Assembly: GCF_003144115.1 (NCBI RefSeq)
Contig: NW_020312021.1
Coordinates: 346,922-410,921, forward strand
Length of the DNA: 64,000 nucleotides
Direction: 5' to 3'
Origin: Tilletiopsis washingtonensis
Lineage: Eukaryota; Basidiomycota; Exobasidiomycetes; Entylomatales
Made by a program: the position numbers and the translations under genes. A model generated the notes under the pieces. The model had not been told where the DNA came from, did no database searches, and was given only the letters and a program-made list of their open reading frames with translations. Positions 1-11,419 of this stretch are shown here, in pieces; the stretch's first letter is position 1; every line of letters begins with the position of its first letter.

Positions 1-2142
1 CTCCGAGTCGTGCGGGTTCATCTCCTTGCCCGCGTCGCGGCGGCGCGCCAGCTTGTTGAGCTTGCGCGCCAGGTACTTGCCCTGCTGCGACGCCACCTGC
101 GCCGTCGCCGGCAGCGCCGTCATCTTGTTCTGCGTCTCGAGGAACATGTCGGCAATCTCGTTGAGGCCCAGCTTGCCGTCGGCGTCCGTGTCGTACGTCT
201 CGAACATCTGCTGCAGCTTCTCAAAGTGCTTGGACGCGATGGGGAACTTCCGGCCCACGGCCTTGGCCAGGTCCTGGAACTCGCTGTAGCACAGCTTGCC
301 GTCGTGGTCCTTGTCCGACTGCTCGACAAAGTCGTACAGGTAGTCGATGAGGCGCGTGTCGATGGTGGAGGCGTCGCCCAGCGCGTACAGACTGCCGAGC
401 GGCGCGCCCTTGACGCGCAGGTGCGAGTCGATCTGCAGCGCCTTGAGGTGGCTCTGGTTCGGCAGCAGCTCGGTGAGGCGCTTGGTGAAGGGCGACATGG
501 CGATGCCGGTCGACCACAACGTGAAGCCGGAGGGGATCTGCAGAGGTGTCAGCAACGGCAGAGCGGCGAAAGGGCGCTGTGTGCTCACCTCGAACTCGTC
601 CAGCCCGCCGTCCTTGTTCTTCTTGGCTGTTCACGGGCCAGCGTCAGCACGAGTGACTTGAGCCGTCGTGCCGCGCAACACTCACTATACACAACCTTGT
701 CCGGCTCAACACGCTTCACGCGAGCGTTGACGATGATGTCCTGCATGCGGAGGTGAGCAAGTGCTGCGCAGGGCAGAGCGGCACAGCACGCACGACGTCG
801 TCCTTGGCAAACTTCTTCTCGGCGTACTCGCTGATCTTCTCCGAGTACGTGTTGAGGATGTGCTCGCGGCTCTGGATGAGGTGCACCTTGGCCTGCGAGC
901 GCAGCAGCTTGGGAAAGTAGTCGAGCACGTCCTCGTTGAGCATGTCGTAGATCTCGGCGGCCGTCTCGACGCCCGTGGGGCCGCCGCCGGAGATGACAAA
1001 GGAGAGCAGCCGCTCGCGCTCCTTGGGGTCGGTGGTGGGCAGCGCCGCAATCTCGAGGTTGTCTGCAGCAGGCATGTCAGCTGGCTCAGCACGAGCAGAC
1101 ACTACACGCCCGGCAAGTGCTGTCACACGCACCCATGATGTGCGAGCGGATGCGCCGTGCGTCCTGGATCGTCTTGAGCTGGAAGCAGTGCTCGAGGCCC
1201 GGCACGCCGTGCGTGGCCGAGACACTGCCGACGGCGACGACGAGGCGGTCGTAGGGAATGTAGACGCGCTTGCCCTTGGCCTCTGCGCCGCCGTGGCCGT
1301 CGACGACCTCGACCTCGAGCAGGCGCTGCTCGCCGCCGGCGGCCTCGGGCAGCGGCGAGCCCATGACGGCGTCGACGGCGTAGCCCTGCACGTAGTGGCC
1401 GTGCACGCGCGCCAGCACCTTGCGCAGCGGCTCCACCAGCGAGCGCGGCTCGACGGTGCCCACGGTGGCCGAGGGCAGCAGCGGCGTGAAGAGGTAGAAG
1501 TTGTTGGGCGACACGAGCGTCACGTTGTAGCGGTCCTTGTCCAGCGTCGAGAGCAGCGCCACGGCTGTGTAGCGATGTTCAGCACTGGCAGTTCCGCCGG
1601 AGTGGCGTGCGGTGCGTGTAGCAAGGCCGGTGCTGCACATGTCTGCTGCCAGCCCTGCACACGCCAGCGCGCTCAGGCAGCTGCCGCACACGCCCTCGCC
1701 GTCACCCTCGCTGCCGCATGCGCCCTGACTCACCACCCCAGCCGCCGCCCACGACCACGAGGCGCTCCTTCTGTCCCAGCGTCTTTGCCGCCTCGCTCTC
1801 CTCGCCCTCGACGTAGTCGCTGATGACGGGCAGGTTCTTGGGCCCGCCGGGCCGGGGGTGCAGCGCCAGCGGCGCGGCGGGCACGTTGCCGATGTGCATG
1901 TCGCGGTAGGTGAAGGAGTCGTAGAGCAGCACGCCGCCGAGCGTGGCGCTGAGGCCAAAGACGACGCTGCCGGCGGCGTAGAGCGACCAGCGGAAGAGGC
2001 GCACGGGCAGCGCGCGCACCTTGGGCGACGCGGCCGCGGCGTCGGCGAGGCTGGAGGCCGGGCGTGCCACAGGACGGCGCAGCGGCGCAGGCGGCGCCAG
2101 CAGGGGCCGGCGCGCCGAGGCGGCGAGGCGGGTGCGCAGCAT
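1..2142 (-). CDS. NDE1: External alternative (type II) NADH:ubiquinone oxidoreductase with EF-hand insert, C-terminus cut by window edge
   Basis: Rotenone-insensitive flavoprotein that oxidises NADH and reduces ubiquinone at the inner mitochondrial membrane without pumping protons. Start at 2142 gives an Arg/Ala-rich presequence, then a membrane segment (AAGSVVFGLSATLGGVLLYD), then the first dinucleotide fold, VVVGGGWGG, continuing across the first intron (about 1565-1733) as AVALLSTLD. Exon 2 carries the family stretch NVTLVSPNNFYLFTPLLPS. Exon 3 carries the second nucleotide-binding fold, FVISGGGPTGVETAAE. Towards the left edge an EF-hand pair is visible (DKDHDGKL and DTDADGKLGLNEIADMF), as in calcium-responsive fungal and plant NDE/NDB enzymes. 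The remaining C-terminal part, including the membrane-anchoring region, lies beyond base 1. At least four introns interrupt it. It is divergent from the next gene over an 826-bp spacer. NDI1 (matrix-facing) is the alternative identity, but the EF-hand favours the external form. Confidence 0.93.
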
Positions 2143-2968
2143 GGCGGCGGCTGACGGATGAGGGTGGTGGGAGCGGGAAGAAGAGAGGCGGCCGCGGCGC
2201 CTGCCACCTGCTCACCAAGCTCAGCGTGCAGCCGCCTCCACCACGCGCGCCAGAGTTTCGGCTTCGCGTGCCGACGCGGCGCGCGCGATGCGCGTGCACC
2301 CTGATGCGCCTCCTCGGCCGCGCGTCTGTCCGAGCATATGGCTTCGCTGCATCCTCCGAGACAGACCAAGCGAGGGCTGTGCAGCATCCACTCGCGCCTT
2401 GACAGCGCACTGTGGTGCTTGCGACTGCTCGCCTCTGCAGAGTCGACGCTGCGGCCGCCTGGAGAGCGGCCCGCAGAGCGGCGGTGCCGCGGCACGGCTG
2501 CGTCAGAGCGCAGATGTCGTTCGCACGACTCGGCGCCGCCGGCGTGCCTGATATTCGATCCGCGCGCGTTCCCACGCCCGTCCAGCCGGCGGCCGCGCGG
2601 CACAAGGCCGCGGCTCCCTGATGCTGCCGCGGCCGTGATGCTTCGATGGCCACGGCGGGCGGCAACGCAGGCGCAGACAGGGCACGGGTATCGCTTGAAA
2701 TGCACGTGCGAGACGATGCAACAGGCTGGGATCGATGGCTCTTCTCTGGGCGCGGCATCCGCCAGGCTGGCGCGCATGCCTGGCCGGTGCGCCCACAGCG
2801 GCGGCGGCGGTGTGGAGCGTGCGGCCTTCTTCTTGCTTTTGGCGCGCTCGCTCTCGCTCTCTCTCGCTCTCCCACCACCACTCTCGCCGCGCAGCTTGCA
2901 TGCTCCGCCGCCTGCCCGTCCACAGCCTGCGCTCACTGCCGCCCGCACGCAGCGCCTCGCTGCGCGCC
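2143..2968. promoter_or_regulatory. Divergent intergenic region between NDE1 and the FMP30-like gene
   Basis: This 826-bp spacer lies between two divergently transcribed start codons, so it should hold both promoters. A CT-rich tract (about 2835-2880, repeated CTCTCG/CTCTCT) sits roughly 100 bp before the start at 2969; such pyrimidine tracts are common core-promoter elements in fungi. No TATA box in a convincing position and no RNA gene was seen. Open reading frames across it are Arg/Ala-rich and show no protein family. Confidence 0.5.
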
Positions 2969-4474
2969 ATGTCTTCTTCTTCAGCACCAGCGGCCGTGTC
3001 GCGCGCCGAGCCGAGTGTCGCGCCGGCCTTCTACGCCTCCTTGCCGCACCATGCCGGCAAGACGTTCCGCTCGCCGTGGCCCAGCGCCGGCGGGCATGGC
3101 TTCCTCAAGTTCTTCAGGGCGCGCCTGCTGGAGTGGAACGAGGTGCCGCTGCCCGCGCACGGGCTCGACGAGCTGGTGCAGGCCGTGCAGGCGGCGCAGC
3201 TGCCGGCGGGCAAGGTGGCCGTGACGTGGCTGGGGTGAGCCGGGCGCGCGTGCGGACGACGAGGGCGCAGCACTGAGACGCTCCGCAGCCACGCCTCGGG
3301 CCTCATCACGCTGCCCTCGGCCGGCGGGCCGATCCGCGTGCTCGTCGACCCCGTCTTTGCGCAGCGCTGCTCGCCCGTGCAGTTCATGGGGCCGGCGCGC
3401 TACACACGCGCGCCGGCCACCGTCGCGCAGCTGCTGGCCGGCGGGCCCATCGACGTCGTGGCGATCAGCCACTCGCACTACGACCACCTCTGTGTGCCGA
3501 CGCTGAGCGCCCTCATCGCTGCGGCCGATGCGCAGCACCCTCTGCCGGTGCGTCCGGCGTGCGCCAGTGCACAGCTGCGAGACTGACGGCGGCGGCGCAT
3601 CAGCACTTCGCCGTGCCGCTCGGGCTCGCGTCCTTCATGCGCAGCCTCGGCGTGCCCGCAGACCACATCACCGAGCTTGATTGGTGGGGCCGCGCTCGCC
3701 TCACGTTCGCCGCGCCGGCGGCGCAGCCGCCGGCGCCGGCGCGCGAGCTGCTCATGACGTGCACGCCCGCGCAGCACTTTTCCGGGCGCGGTCTCTTTGA
3801 CCGCGACACGACGCTCTGGGCCGGCTGGGCGATGGACTCGCTCGAGGGCGGTGCAAACGTCTACTTTGCCGGCGACGTGAGGCTGACAGATCCTCCCTGT
3901 TTGCGGCTTCTGCTGACGCTTTATGCGCAGAGCGGCTTCCGCGCTGTTCCTGGCGACATTTCGCGCGAGGAGGAGGAGAAGCTGCCGCACTGCCCGGTGC
4001 GTCGCATCGATGCCGGCCTGTGCTGCCGTCACTCACACCACTCGCAGGCCTTCTCGGAGATCGGCGATGTGCTGGGCCCGTTCGACCTAGGTCAGCACCG
4101 GCCGCGCCTGTGTCTCTCGCCGCGCTCACACCGCCCTGCCGCAGCCATGATCCCCATCGGCGCCTACCTGCCGCGCTCGTGCATGAGTGTCATCCACGTG
4201 GGTGTGCCGTGCGCCGCACTGTCAGTCAGCTGGCTGACACTTGCGCCAGATGGCGCCGCACGAGGCTGTGGCAGTGCACAAGATGGTGCAGAGCCGCAAG
4301 TCGCTCGGCATCCACTGGGGCGTGTTCCGCCTGACGCCCGAGGACGTGCTGGAGCCGCGCGTGCTGCTAGAGCGCGAGGCCAAGGCGCAGGGGCTGCAGC
4401 CCGACGAGTTCGTCACGACGGCCATCGGTGCCACGCTGTACGCCGACGCTGCCACGCGGCAACGCAAGGCATGA
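2969..4474 (+). CDS. FMP30: Metallo-beta-lactamase-fold phospholipase, FMP30 / NAPE-PLD family
   Basis: Family members hydrolyse N-acylphosphatidylethanolamine to N-acylethanolamine and phosphatidate; the yeast member Fmp30 is mitochondrial and affects cardiolipin and NAPE levels. Visible signatures are the metal-binding HxHxDH motif in AISHSHYDHLCVPTL, the downstream TPAQHFSGRGLFDRD block with its metal-ligand His, the VYFAGD aspartate block, and near the C-terminus IPIGAYLPR followed by a conserved His-containing region (HEAVAVHK, GIHWGVFRL). Start 2969 (MSSSSAPA) gives the family-like lead-in FRSPWPSAGGHG. At least six short introns of about 50-100 bp are needed to join the exons. The stop at 4474 faces the GH3 gene stop 206 bp away. 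The family call is secure; substrate and organelle are inferred. Confidence 0.88.
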
Positions 4475-4680
4475 CACGAAGATTCACGACGTTGACGACT
4501 CGCCACGATAGACCACGCCCAGAGCCGGCTGCAGCAAATGCATGGCATGATCTGCAGCTCGGCCGCAATTGTCGAACAGGCTACCAAGGCGGCTAGAAGG
4601 GGCAGTAGGTGCACAGAGAGGTGCGGGACGGAGCAAGGGGATGGGGACGGGTGACGAAGAGAGAAGGTGCAGCGCGGCGC

Positions 4681-7643
4681 TCAGGTCTTGAGCGTGAGGC
4701 GAATGTCGCGCGACGAGTCGCCGATGTAGAGCGTGTACTGCTTGCTCTCGGGGTGCACCCACCTTTGCTTGACGGTGTCCCAGAAGGACAGGTCGTAGCG
4801 CGACTGCGGAGCAAGCGTCAGTCGACTGCAAGCTCGTCGCGCCGACAGGCTACGCACCAGCGTCCAGGTGATCTTCTTGCTCTCGCCCGCCTTCAGTGCC
4901 ACACGGTCAAAGAGACGCAGCACCTTGGGCGGCTCGCCCGCCTCGGCGGGGAAGCCGAGGTACACCTGCGGTACGACGTGGCCGTCGCGCGCGCCCGCGT
5001 TCTTGACGTGGAACGAGACCTCGTACGCCGGCTCGAAGAGCCAGTCGGGGATCGGCCACGACCACTCGCGGCTGTTCCATGCGTCGGCTGTGAGCCATTT
5101 CTGCGAGGTGGAGGATCAGTGCTGAGCGGAGGGGCGTGGCAAAGCCGCAACTCACGCCCTTGGCGCCGCTGTACGCCCACTTGGTGTACGAGAGGCCGTA
5201 GCCGAACTCGTAGCTGGCCGGGGTCAGCATGCGATGGCCTCTGCGGGCAAGCCCAGACGTGCTCACCGCGGCTCGATGTTCTTGGCGTCGAAGTGGCGGT
5301 AGTCAATTTCAAGCTTCTCAGTGTAGTCGATCTGCGCTTGCGGCGTCGACTCGGGCGTATCGGGCAGCCCGAAGTCTGAAGCAGCGACAGTCAGCCAAGC
5401 CAGCCGGCAGTGCCAGAGAACAACGCACAGATGACGTCGGCCGAGTAGTCGGAGCGCTTCCTGGCGATCGTGTACGGCAGGCGGCCCGACGGGTTGGCGT
5501 CGCCGTAGAGCACGTCGGCGATGGCGTGGCCCGCCTCGGAGCCGGGCATGTGCGCCTGGATGATGGCGGTGACGTTTGGGTGGTCGGCGAAGCGCTCCAT
5601 GTCGACCTGGCCCGGCGAGTGCATCACGACGATTGTGTTGGAGTTGACGGCGGCGACGGCCTGGATGAGCTCGTCGCCGTTGGCCCAGAGTGTCAGGTTG
5701 TTGCGGTCGCCCGCGTTGCCGTCGACGGTGATGTAGCCCTCGCCCGAGTCGCTGTGGACAAAGACTACGGCAGCATCAACACCGAGACGCCCGTCGCTGA
5801 TCTTGGCGGCGCGCTGCGTGTCAAAGTCGAGGAACGACCACGCAAAGCCGGTGCCCTCCTTGCGCGCCCGGCGCTGCAGCGCCTCGTACGGCGAGATGAG
5901 CGAGGCGTAGTCTGCCGTGCCCGAGCCCCAGCCGATGCCCACGACGCCGTCCACGCCTCCGCGATCAGAGAAGCCGTTGGCACCGCCCTGCGCCGGCGCG
6001 GCATCCGAGCCGACGATGGCGAGCTTGCGCAGCTTCTTGAACGGCAGTGCGCCCTTCTTGTTCTTCAGCAGCACCTGGCCGGCCGTGGCGACCTCGCGCG
6101 AGACGGCGGTGCGCGCGTCGTTGATGGCGTTGAGGTGGGCGCCGTAGAAGGGATCGAAGGCGTCGAAGTTGGGGCGCGGGTAGTCCTTGTCCTGGCCCAG
6201 CAGGTACCAGCCGGCGAGGATGCGCGTCGCCGCATCCTGCACGCGCTCGGCAGGCACCGAGCCGTTGTTGACGGCCATCGTGAGGTTGGCGCCCCAGAAG
6301 CTGCCCGTGAATTCCTTCGAGCAGCACTGCAGCTGCCCCGGCATAGTCTGATCGAGGCCAGCTAACACACTGGCGACGCCCGAATGCTGCGCGCCCCAGT
6401 CGCTGACGATCCAGCCGGCGAAGCCCATCTCCTTCTTACTGCATGAAGGGTCAGTAGATGTGCGCGACATGGAGCGCCAAGTCTGTACGCACAGGCGTCG
6501 GTTCTGCGTGTCCTCGTTCTGCGTCGACCACGACTGGTTGACGAGGTTGTACTGCAAGGTTTTCGGCGTGAGTTATGCACTGCATCCCTGCGCCACGTCA
6601 CTCACGGAACTCATCACCGACGCGACATCCGCCTGCACGGCGCGCAGGAAGGGATGCTCGTAGATCTCGCGCGACGTGCGGTCGTCGATGTTCGAGCTGC
6701 GAGGCATGTCTCAGCGGCGGCCACACGGCAACACCGCTGCACGCACCTGTAGCTGTTGCGGTTGATCTCCTGCTCGTTGCCCAGCCAGTGCTTGGCGCAC
6801 GCCTGCACGCCGGCGTCCTGGATGCCCTTGGTCGTGTAGTACGCCGCCTCGCCGGAGAGGTAGGGGTCGGCTCCGTTCATCTCCCAGTTGCGCCCCGCGG
6901 CGGGCGCGCGGTGCATGTTCATGCCCGGCCCCAGTTGCACATTGACGCCCTTGAGGCGGTGCTCCTCGCCCATGGCGCGGCCGCGCGCGTAGGCGAGCGC
7001 CTTGGAGAAGGTGGCCGCCGTCGAGAGGCCCGAGGGAAAGACGCTGACGAGGTCGGCGAAACGCACGCCCAGCGGCGAGTCTTCGAGGCAGAGACCCTTG
7101 AAGCCGATGCGCTCGATGCCGGCAATGTCGCCCACGCAGCGCGGCTTCGGCCCCACCTCCCAGCCGACGCCTGTCATGAGCTGCACGCGCTCCTCGAGCG
7201 AGAGCTGGGCGACGGCCGCGCTGGCCTTGCGCGTCGCCTCCTTCCAGCCGCGCTTCATGCCCGGCCCGCCCGTCTTGGGGCTGTCGGCGTGCGGCGGCGA
7301 CGCCGGGCGCGGGCCGTCGTGCGGCTTGGCGGTGATGCGCATGTTGGTCTTGCCGTGCCAGGTGTTGGACTGCGGCCACGGTCAGCACAGGTGCGTACCA
7401 GGGGTGCGACCGCCGAGGCTGCCAGAGCATGCATCAGCTCTGCACGCCGGCCACACGCACCGTGGCCTTCTGCAGCGTCAGCATGGCGCCGTTGAAGAGC
7501 GTCGGCGCAAAGCTGACGTCGAGTGCGCGCCGGTCGGCAGCAATGTGGTGTCGGCGCTCAAAGCCGACGCCGGATCCAAGGCTGGCGCTGGCATCGCCGA
7601 CAAGCAGCGCGGCGCCGAGCAGGGCGAGCAGGGGCAGCTTCAT
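4681..7643 (-). CDS. Secreted glycoside hydrolase family 3 beta-glucosidase
   Basis: Predicted to release glucose from cello-oligosaccharides or beta-glucosides outside the cell. Start 7643 gives a typical signal peptide (KLPLLALLGAALLVGDASA). The GH3 N-terminal barrel is clear: CLEDSPLGVRF, GPGMNMHRAPAAGRNWE, the KHWLGNEQEINRN substrate-binding block, and the catalytic nucleophile motif GWIVSDWGAQHSG. The GH3 C-terminal domain follows (AGQVLLKNKKGALPF, GDANPSGRLPYT). A fibronectin-III-like domain ends the protein (YEFGYGLSYT, then VKNAGARDGHVVPQVYLGFP). About eight short introns break the gene. It resembles fungal BGL-type beta-glucosidases; beta-xylosidase is less likely because of the PSGRLPYT-type C-domain. 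The upstream 1.1 kb is gene-free and holds several Mig1/CreA-type GC boxes. Confidence 0.93.
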
Positions 7644-8758
7644 GGTGCCGAGGGAGTTGGGGTCGAGTGGCGAGGCGTCGCGGGCCCGACGCTTCTTATG
7701 GATGGGAGCATCGTGCGCGGGAGCGGCATGCTGCCTGCAGAGCAGCAGCGCATCTGATGATGGAGGAGCGGCCCCCTGAGCAGCAGAAGAAAGACGGCGC
7801 GGGGCGGCAGACTCGCCGCCTGCCGCCTGCCGCGCCGTTGCCTCGAGGCGCGCGGGCCGCCGGCCGCGCCGCGCCCGCTAGCGCCCCTGCGCGGCGCGCC
7901 ACCGGCAGCTCGCCGGGGCAGCGGCAGCCGCCAGCCCCGCTTGCCGGCGAGCAGGCTTGCTGCATGATCGACAGCTGTGTGGGGAATGCATCCGAGCGCC
8001 GCACGGGCCCAGCATGCCATGCAGCAAGAGCTGCCGGCCAAGACGGCACACCGCACAGGCCTCGCACAGCGCCGCGCAGAAAGGACCTTGTCCGCGGCGC
8101 GCTCAGGGGGCGCGCCCTCTCGCAGGCTCGCAGCTCGCCGCAAAGGGCTTGGCCCAGAGAGATCTGGCCATTCGCCGCAGCCACAGGGGTGCACTTGGGC
8201 GTACATTGAGAAAACGAGATCTGAGGTGCTGCGTGTAGATGTCCACGGAGTGCAACGTCTTTCGCAAGCACGATGGCGAGTTGTGGGGAGCATCGGCCTC
8301 GCTAGCGTCGCTGCGGGGCACGCTCGCCCGCGCCATTCTTCGCGCACGCGCAGGCGCGCATGAGCCGCCAGCTCGCCGCGCACAGGCCGAGAGGCACAGC
8401 GGGCACGGCTAGCGCGGGCCTGTCAAGGGTCCTGCAGCAGCAAGCTTTCTTCGCTGGAAAGCTCCTTCTCGCCCCGGCCTCGGCGTGCCTTCGGACGGCG
8501 TGCGCAAGCGCCGGCGCTTTCCCCGATTGGCGTTCGGCGTTCGGAGCTGTCCTTCTGGCGTCACGGCACCGCGGCGTCCGCTCCTCTGATGCATGGCACA
8601 GCGACAGCATCGACCGACGTCAACGTGGCCTGCACTTTGACTGAACACGATGCCGGCCCACAAGTCCTCGCACAGGCAAGTGTCAAGACCACGGAGGCAT
8701 TGCGGTGACTCAAATCGGGGTATACACTGGATGCCGGTCGCTGCTGCTCGTCTGCACC
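7644..8758. promoter_or_regulatory. Gene-free upstream region of the beta-glucosidase
   Basis: This 1.1-kb stretch separates the start of the beta-glucosidase from the stop of the BRAP2-like gene; both are on the minus strand, so it is upstream sequence for the former and downstream sequence for the latter. Four matches to the carbon-catabolite-repressor consensus SYGGRG lie close together (7799-7804, 7913-7918, 7935-7940 on the minus strand, 7979-7984). In DNA this GC-rich such matches are frequent by chance. No protein-coding or RNA gene was recognised. Confidence 0.4.
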
Positions 8759-11172
8759 TCACTTCTTCGCCTTCTTCTTGTTTTTGCTCTTTTTGGCCTC
8801 GGCCACGCCCTCAATGTCGCCGCCGGCCGCCTCGCCGTCCTTGAGCTTCTCGCGCGCGTCGATGAAGAACATCCTGTCGCCCATGTCAGCAACGCCACCA
8901 GAAGGCTCCGCAGTTCGACTCACAGGTCACGCATCTGCTCCTGCAGGTCGGCATTTTGCACCTTCAGCTCCGCCACGTCGACCGCCAGCTTCGTCTCGCC
9001 CGCTTTGCCTGCCTCGAGGCGGCGCATCAGGCCCTCGCTGACGCTGCGCTCGCTCGAGAGCTCGCTCTGCGCACGCCGCGCCACCTCGAGCGCCTTCTGT
9101 GCACGCGCCTCGCTGCGCGCCGCGGCGGCGCGGGCGAGCGAGGCCTCCTCCTCCAGCGCGGCGATGCGCGCCTCAAGGGCCGCCTCGCGCGTGGAAGAGG
9201 ACGAAGTCGCCGAGTGCGCGGCGTCCAGCGCGGCCAGCGCGTCGGAGAGCTTAGACTGTGCGCCGCGCACCTGCTCTTCGTAGAAGCTGCCACAGCGTGT
9301 CAGAACGCCGCATGCATGTGATCTGCTGCGCAGCTCACCTGCGCTGCGTGTCGAGCTGGCTCGTGAGCAGGAACGAGTACTCGGCGCCCATGGCCTCGAG
9401 CTTCTCGCTCTCCTCGGCGCGGCCCAGGCGCTCGCGCGGCGGGTGCGCGGCGACGTCGCGCGAGCCTCCAGCCCGCATCGGCGGCGCCGCCGACGCCGAC
9501 GGCAGCTCGACGAGCTTCCCGTCGGCCTTGCTCTGGATGAGGCGGTGCACGTAGGCGTCCTCGACGTAACTCCACACGCGCTGTGTCTCCAGCTGCAGGA
9601 CAGCGGTCAGCACCAGGGAGAAGCCAGCTACGCCTGCCGCGCCTCACCTCGAGCGAGTAGGCGTGGGCGCTTGAGTTGAAGTGCGAGTGCGCATGGCCGC
9701 CGCGGTAGCGGCCGCATCCAACCGCTGCACAGATGAGGCTGGCGCACCGTCAGCGCGAGCCATGCTTTTGGCAGCGAGGTGCTCACCAGACCCAGAGGTC
9801 CTCCTGCGTGCCGCAGACACCGCAGGCGCTCTCGCGCGACTCTTCTGCGCGCTCCTCCTCTGCGTCGCTGCTGTCGACGAGCGCACGGCCGCGCCGAGTC
9901 TGCGAGTAGCGGCAGACGGGACACCTGAGCGCAACGTGTCAGCTCACTGCAAGTGCTGACACATCGGAGCCATGCGCACCTCGAGTCCTCCCAGCGACTG
10001 AGGCACGCGCAGTGGAACGAGTGCTCGCAGACATTCGTCATGAGGCCCGTCACCGAGCTGTCCATGCGGTCGAGGCACACGGGGCACGTCGGCAGCTCGA
10101 GCTCGTCGCCGCGACGCGGTGCAGGCGGCAGCGGCCAGGGGTCCGAGTTAGCCAGCGACTCGGCGCTGGGCTGCGTGCCCGCCGACAGTGTGACGGCGGT
10201 GACATAGACGATGCGGCAGAGGTCGGGCTGCAGAGGCATTCAGTGCAAGCGAGAAATCACCCGTGCAGGCCACTGACGTGCATGGCGTTGAAGGGCACGT
10301 TGTTGTACTCCTTGTAGAAATACTCGGCGTCGATGGCATCGCGGAACTTGCACAGGATGAGCACGCGGCCGGGCGACGACTCTCTGTGGCACGAGGCTGA
10401 GCAAGGCGGCACTTGCGCACCGCTCACTCATGGCGCACCTGATGATGCGGACGTGCTCGAAGGCCTCGACGGCGCCCTCAACGAACGCCAGCCAGTCGGC
10501 GGCATGGATGTGCGACGGCACCGCGAGCACGGCGAGGATCGTGCCGGCATCCTCCTCGCTGTCGTCGGTGATGACAGTCGTCCTCGCCTCTGGCGCGGCC
10601 AGCCCAGCATCGACACGGAAGATGTGCACGGTGCCAAACGCCACCTCTTCTGTCTTCGCAGCATCCCACTCTCCGTCTCCCTTGGCGGCGGCACCGCCAA
10701 AGGAGCCGGTGTGCTCCCAGCGCGCCACGGGCCCCGAGCGCTCGGCGCCGCGCGGAGAGGCGGGCGTCGCGGGCGTGCCGGACGCGAGGTGGGCAGCGCG
10801 CGAGGTGCGCGGCGTGCTTGGCGCTGCCGCGGCCGCCGTGCCACGCGCCGAGGCAGCGGCGTAGCTGGGCGTCGACTCGATGGACGCCGAGGCGAGGCGT
10901 GCGGGCAGCTCGTGCGCCGCCTCTGCCGCATCGCCGCGCTGCATCGCGTCGGCGCTTCGCAAGCGCGAGAGAGCCTCGACGGCGAGCAGCGCGCGGCGCC
11001 TGTCGTCTGCCGGGTGTAGCGCCTGTGCGTGGGCGACGAGGCGCGGCGCAAAGGGCGCCAGGAGCGCGGCGGCGCGCTCGAGCGATGCGGCGGCCGTGTC
11101 GTGTGCCTCAGGCAGCAGCGGCGCGTCGAGGGCGAGGTGCAGGCGGAAGCGCGGGCCGGCAGAGGCGCGCAT
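8759..11172 (-). CDS. ETP1: BRAP2/ETP1-type RING and UBP zinc-finger protein (putative E3 ubiquitin ligase)
   Basis: BRAP2 proteins are cytoplasmic RING ubiquitin ligases; yeast Etp1 is linked to ethanol-stress responses and human BRAP to Ras/MAPK signalling. Domain order is complete. The N-terminal BRAP2 domain contains FGTVHIFRVD and AVPSHIHAADWLAFVEGA. A RING-H2 finger follows (LPTCPVCLDRMDSS, CEHSFHCACLSRWEDSR, CPVCRYSQ). Then comes a UBP-type zinc finger (CGVCGTQEDLWVC, CAAVGCGRYRGGHAHSHF, SAHAYSLE). An Ala/Glu-rich coiled coil of about 120 residues and a Lys-rich tail (KKSKNKKKAKK) end it. Start 11172 is chosen because the family domain begins soon after; an in-frame upstream ATG at 11289 would add 39 Pro/Arg-rich residues. 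A low-complexity Ala/Ser insert lies between the start and the BRAP2 domain. It is divergent from KRE33, with 247 bp between starts. Confidence 0.92.
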
Positions 11173-11419
11173 CAGGCGGGGCGGCGCAGCGGCGCGGCAC
11201 GGCACATGCGATGCGTGGAGTGGGCGGCGAGGTGGTGGTGGTGGTATGAGGGAGCGGAGCGCACGGACAGCCAGCCGCACCCCTGGCACCTCGCAGCCGT
11301 GTGGAGCAGCGGCGCCGGCTGACGTAAGCCAAAAGTGAGAAGCGCGCCGAGAAGACCGCGCCTCTCAGCCCCCTTGCTTTCTGCCTCTCCTCGCCCATCT
11401 CCACCCACCCGCCGCCGCC

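Noticed and set aside
1086-2987. 633-codon minus-strand frame reading through NDE1 exon 2 and upstream DNA
   Set aside because: Only the portion matching NDE1 exon 2 is real; the rest reads through an intron and promoter in an Arg-rich frame. The true first exon is in another frame starting at 2142.
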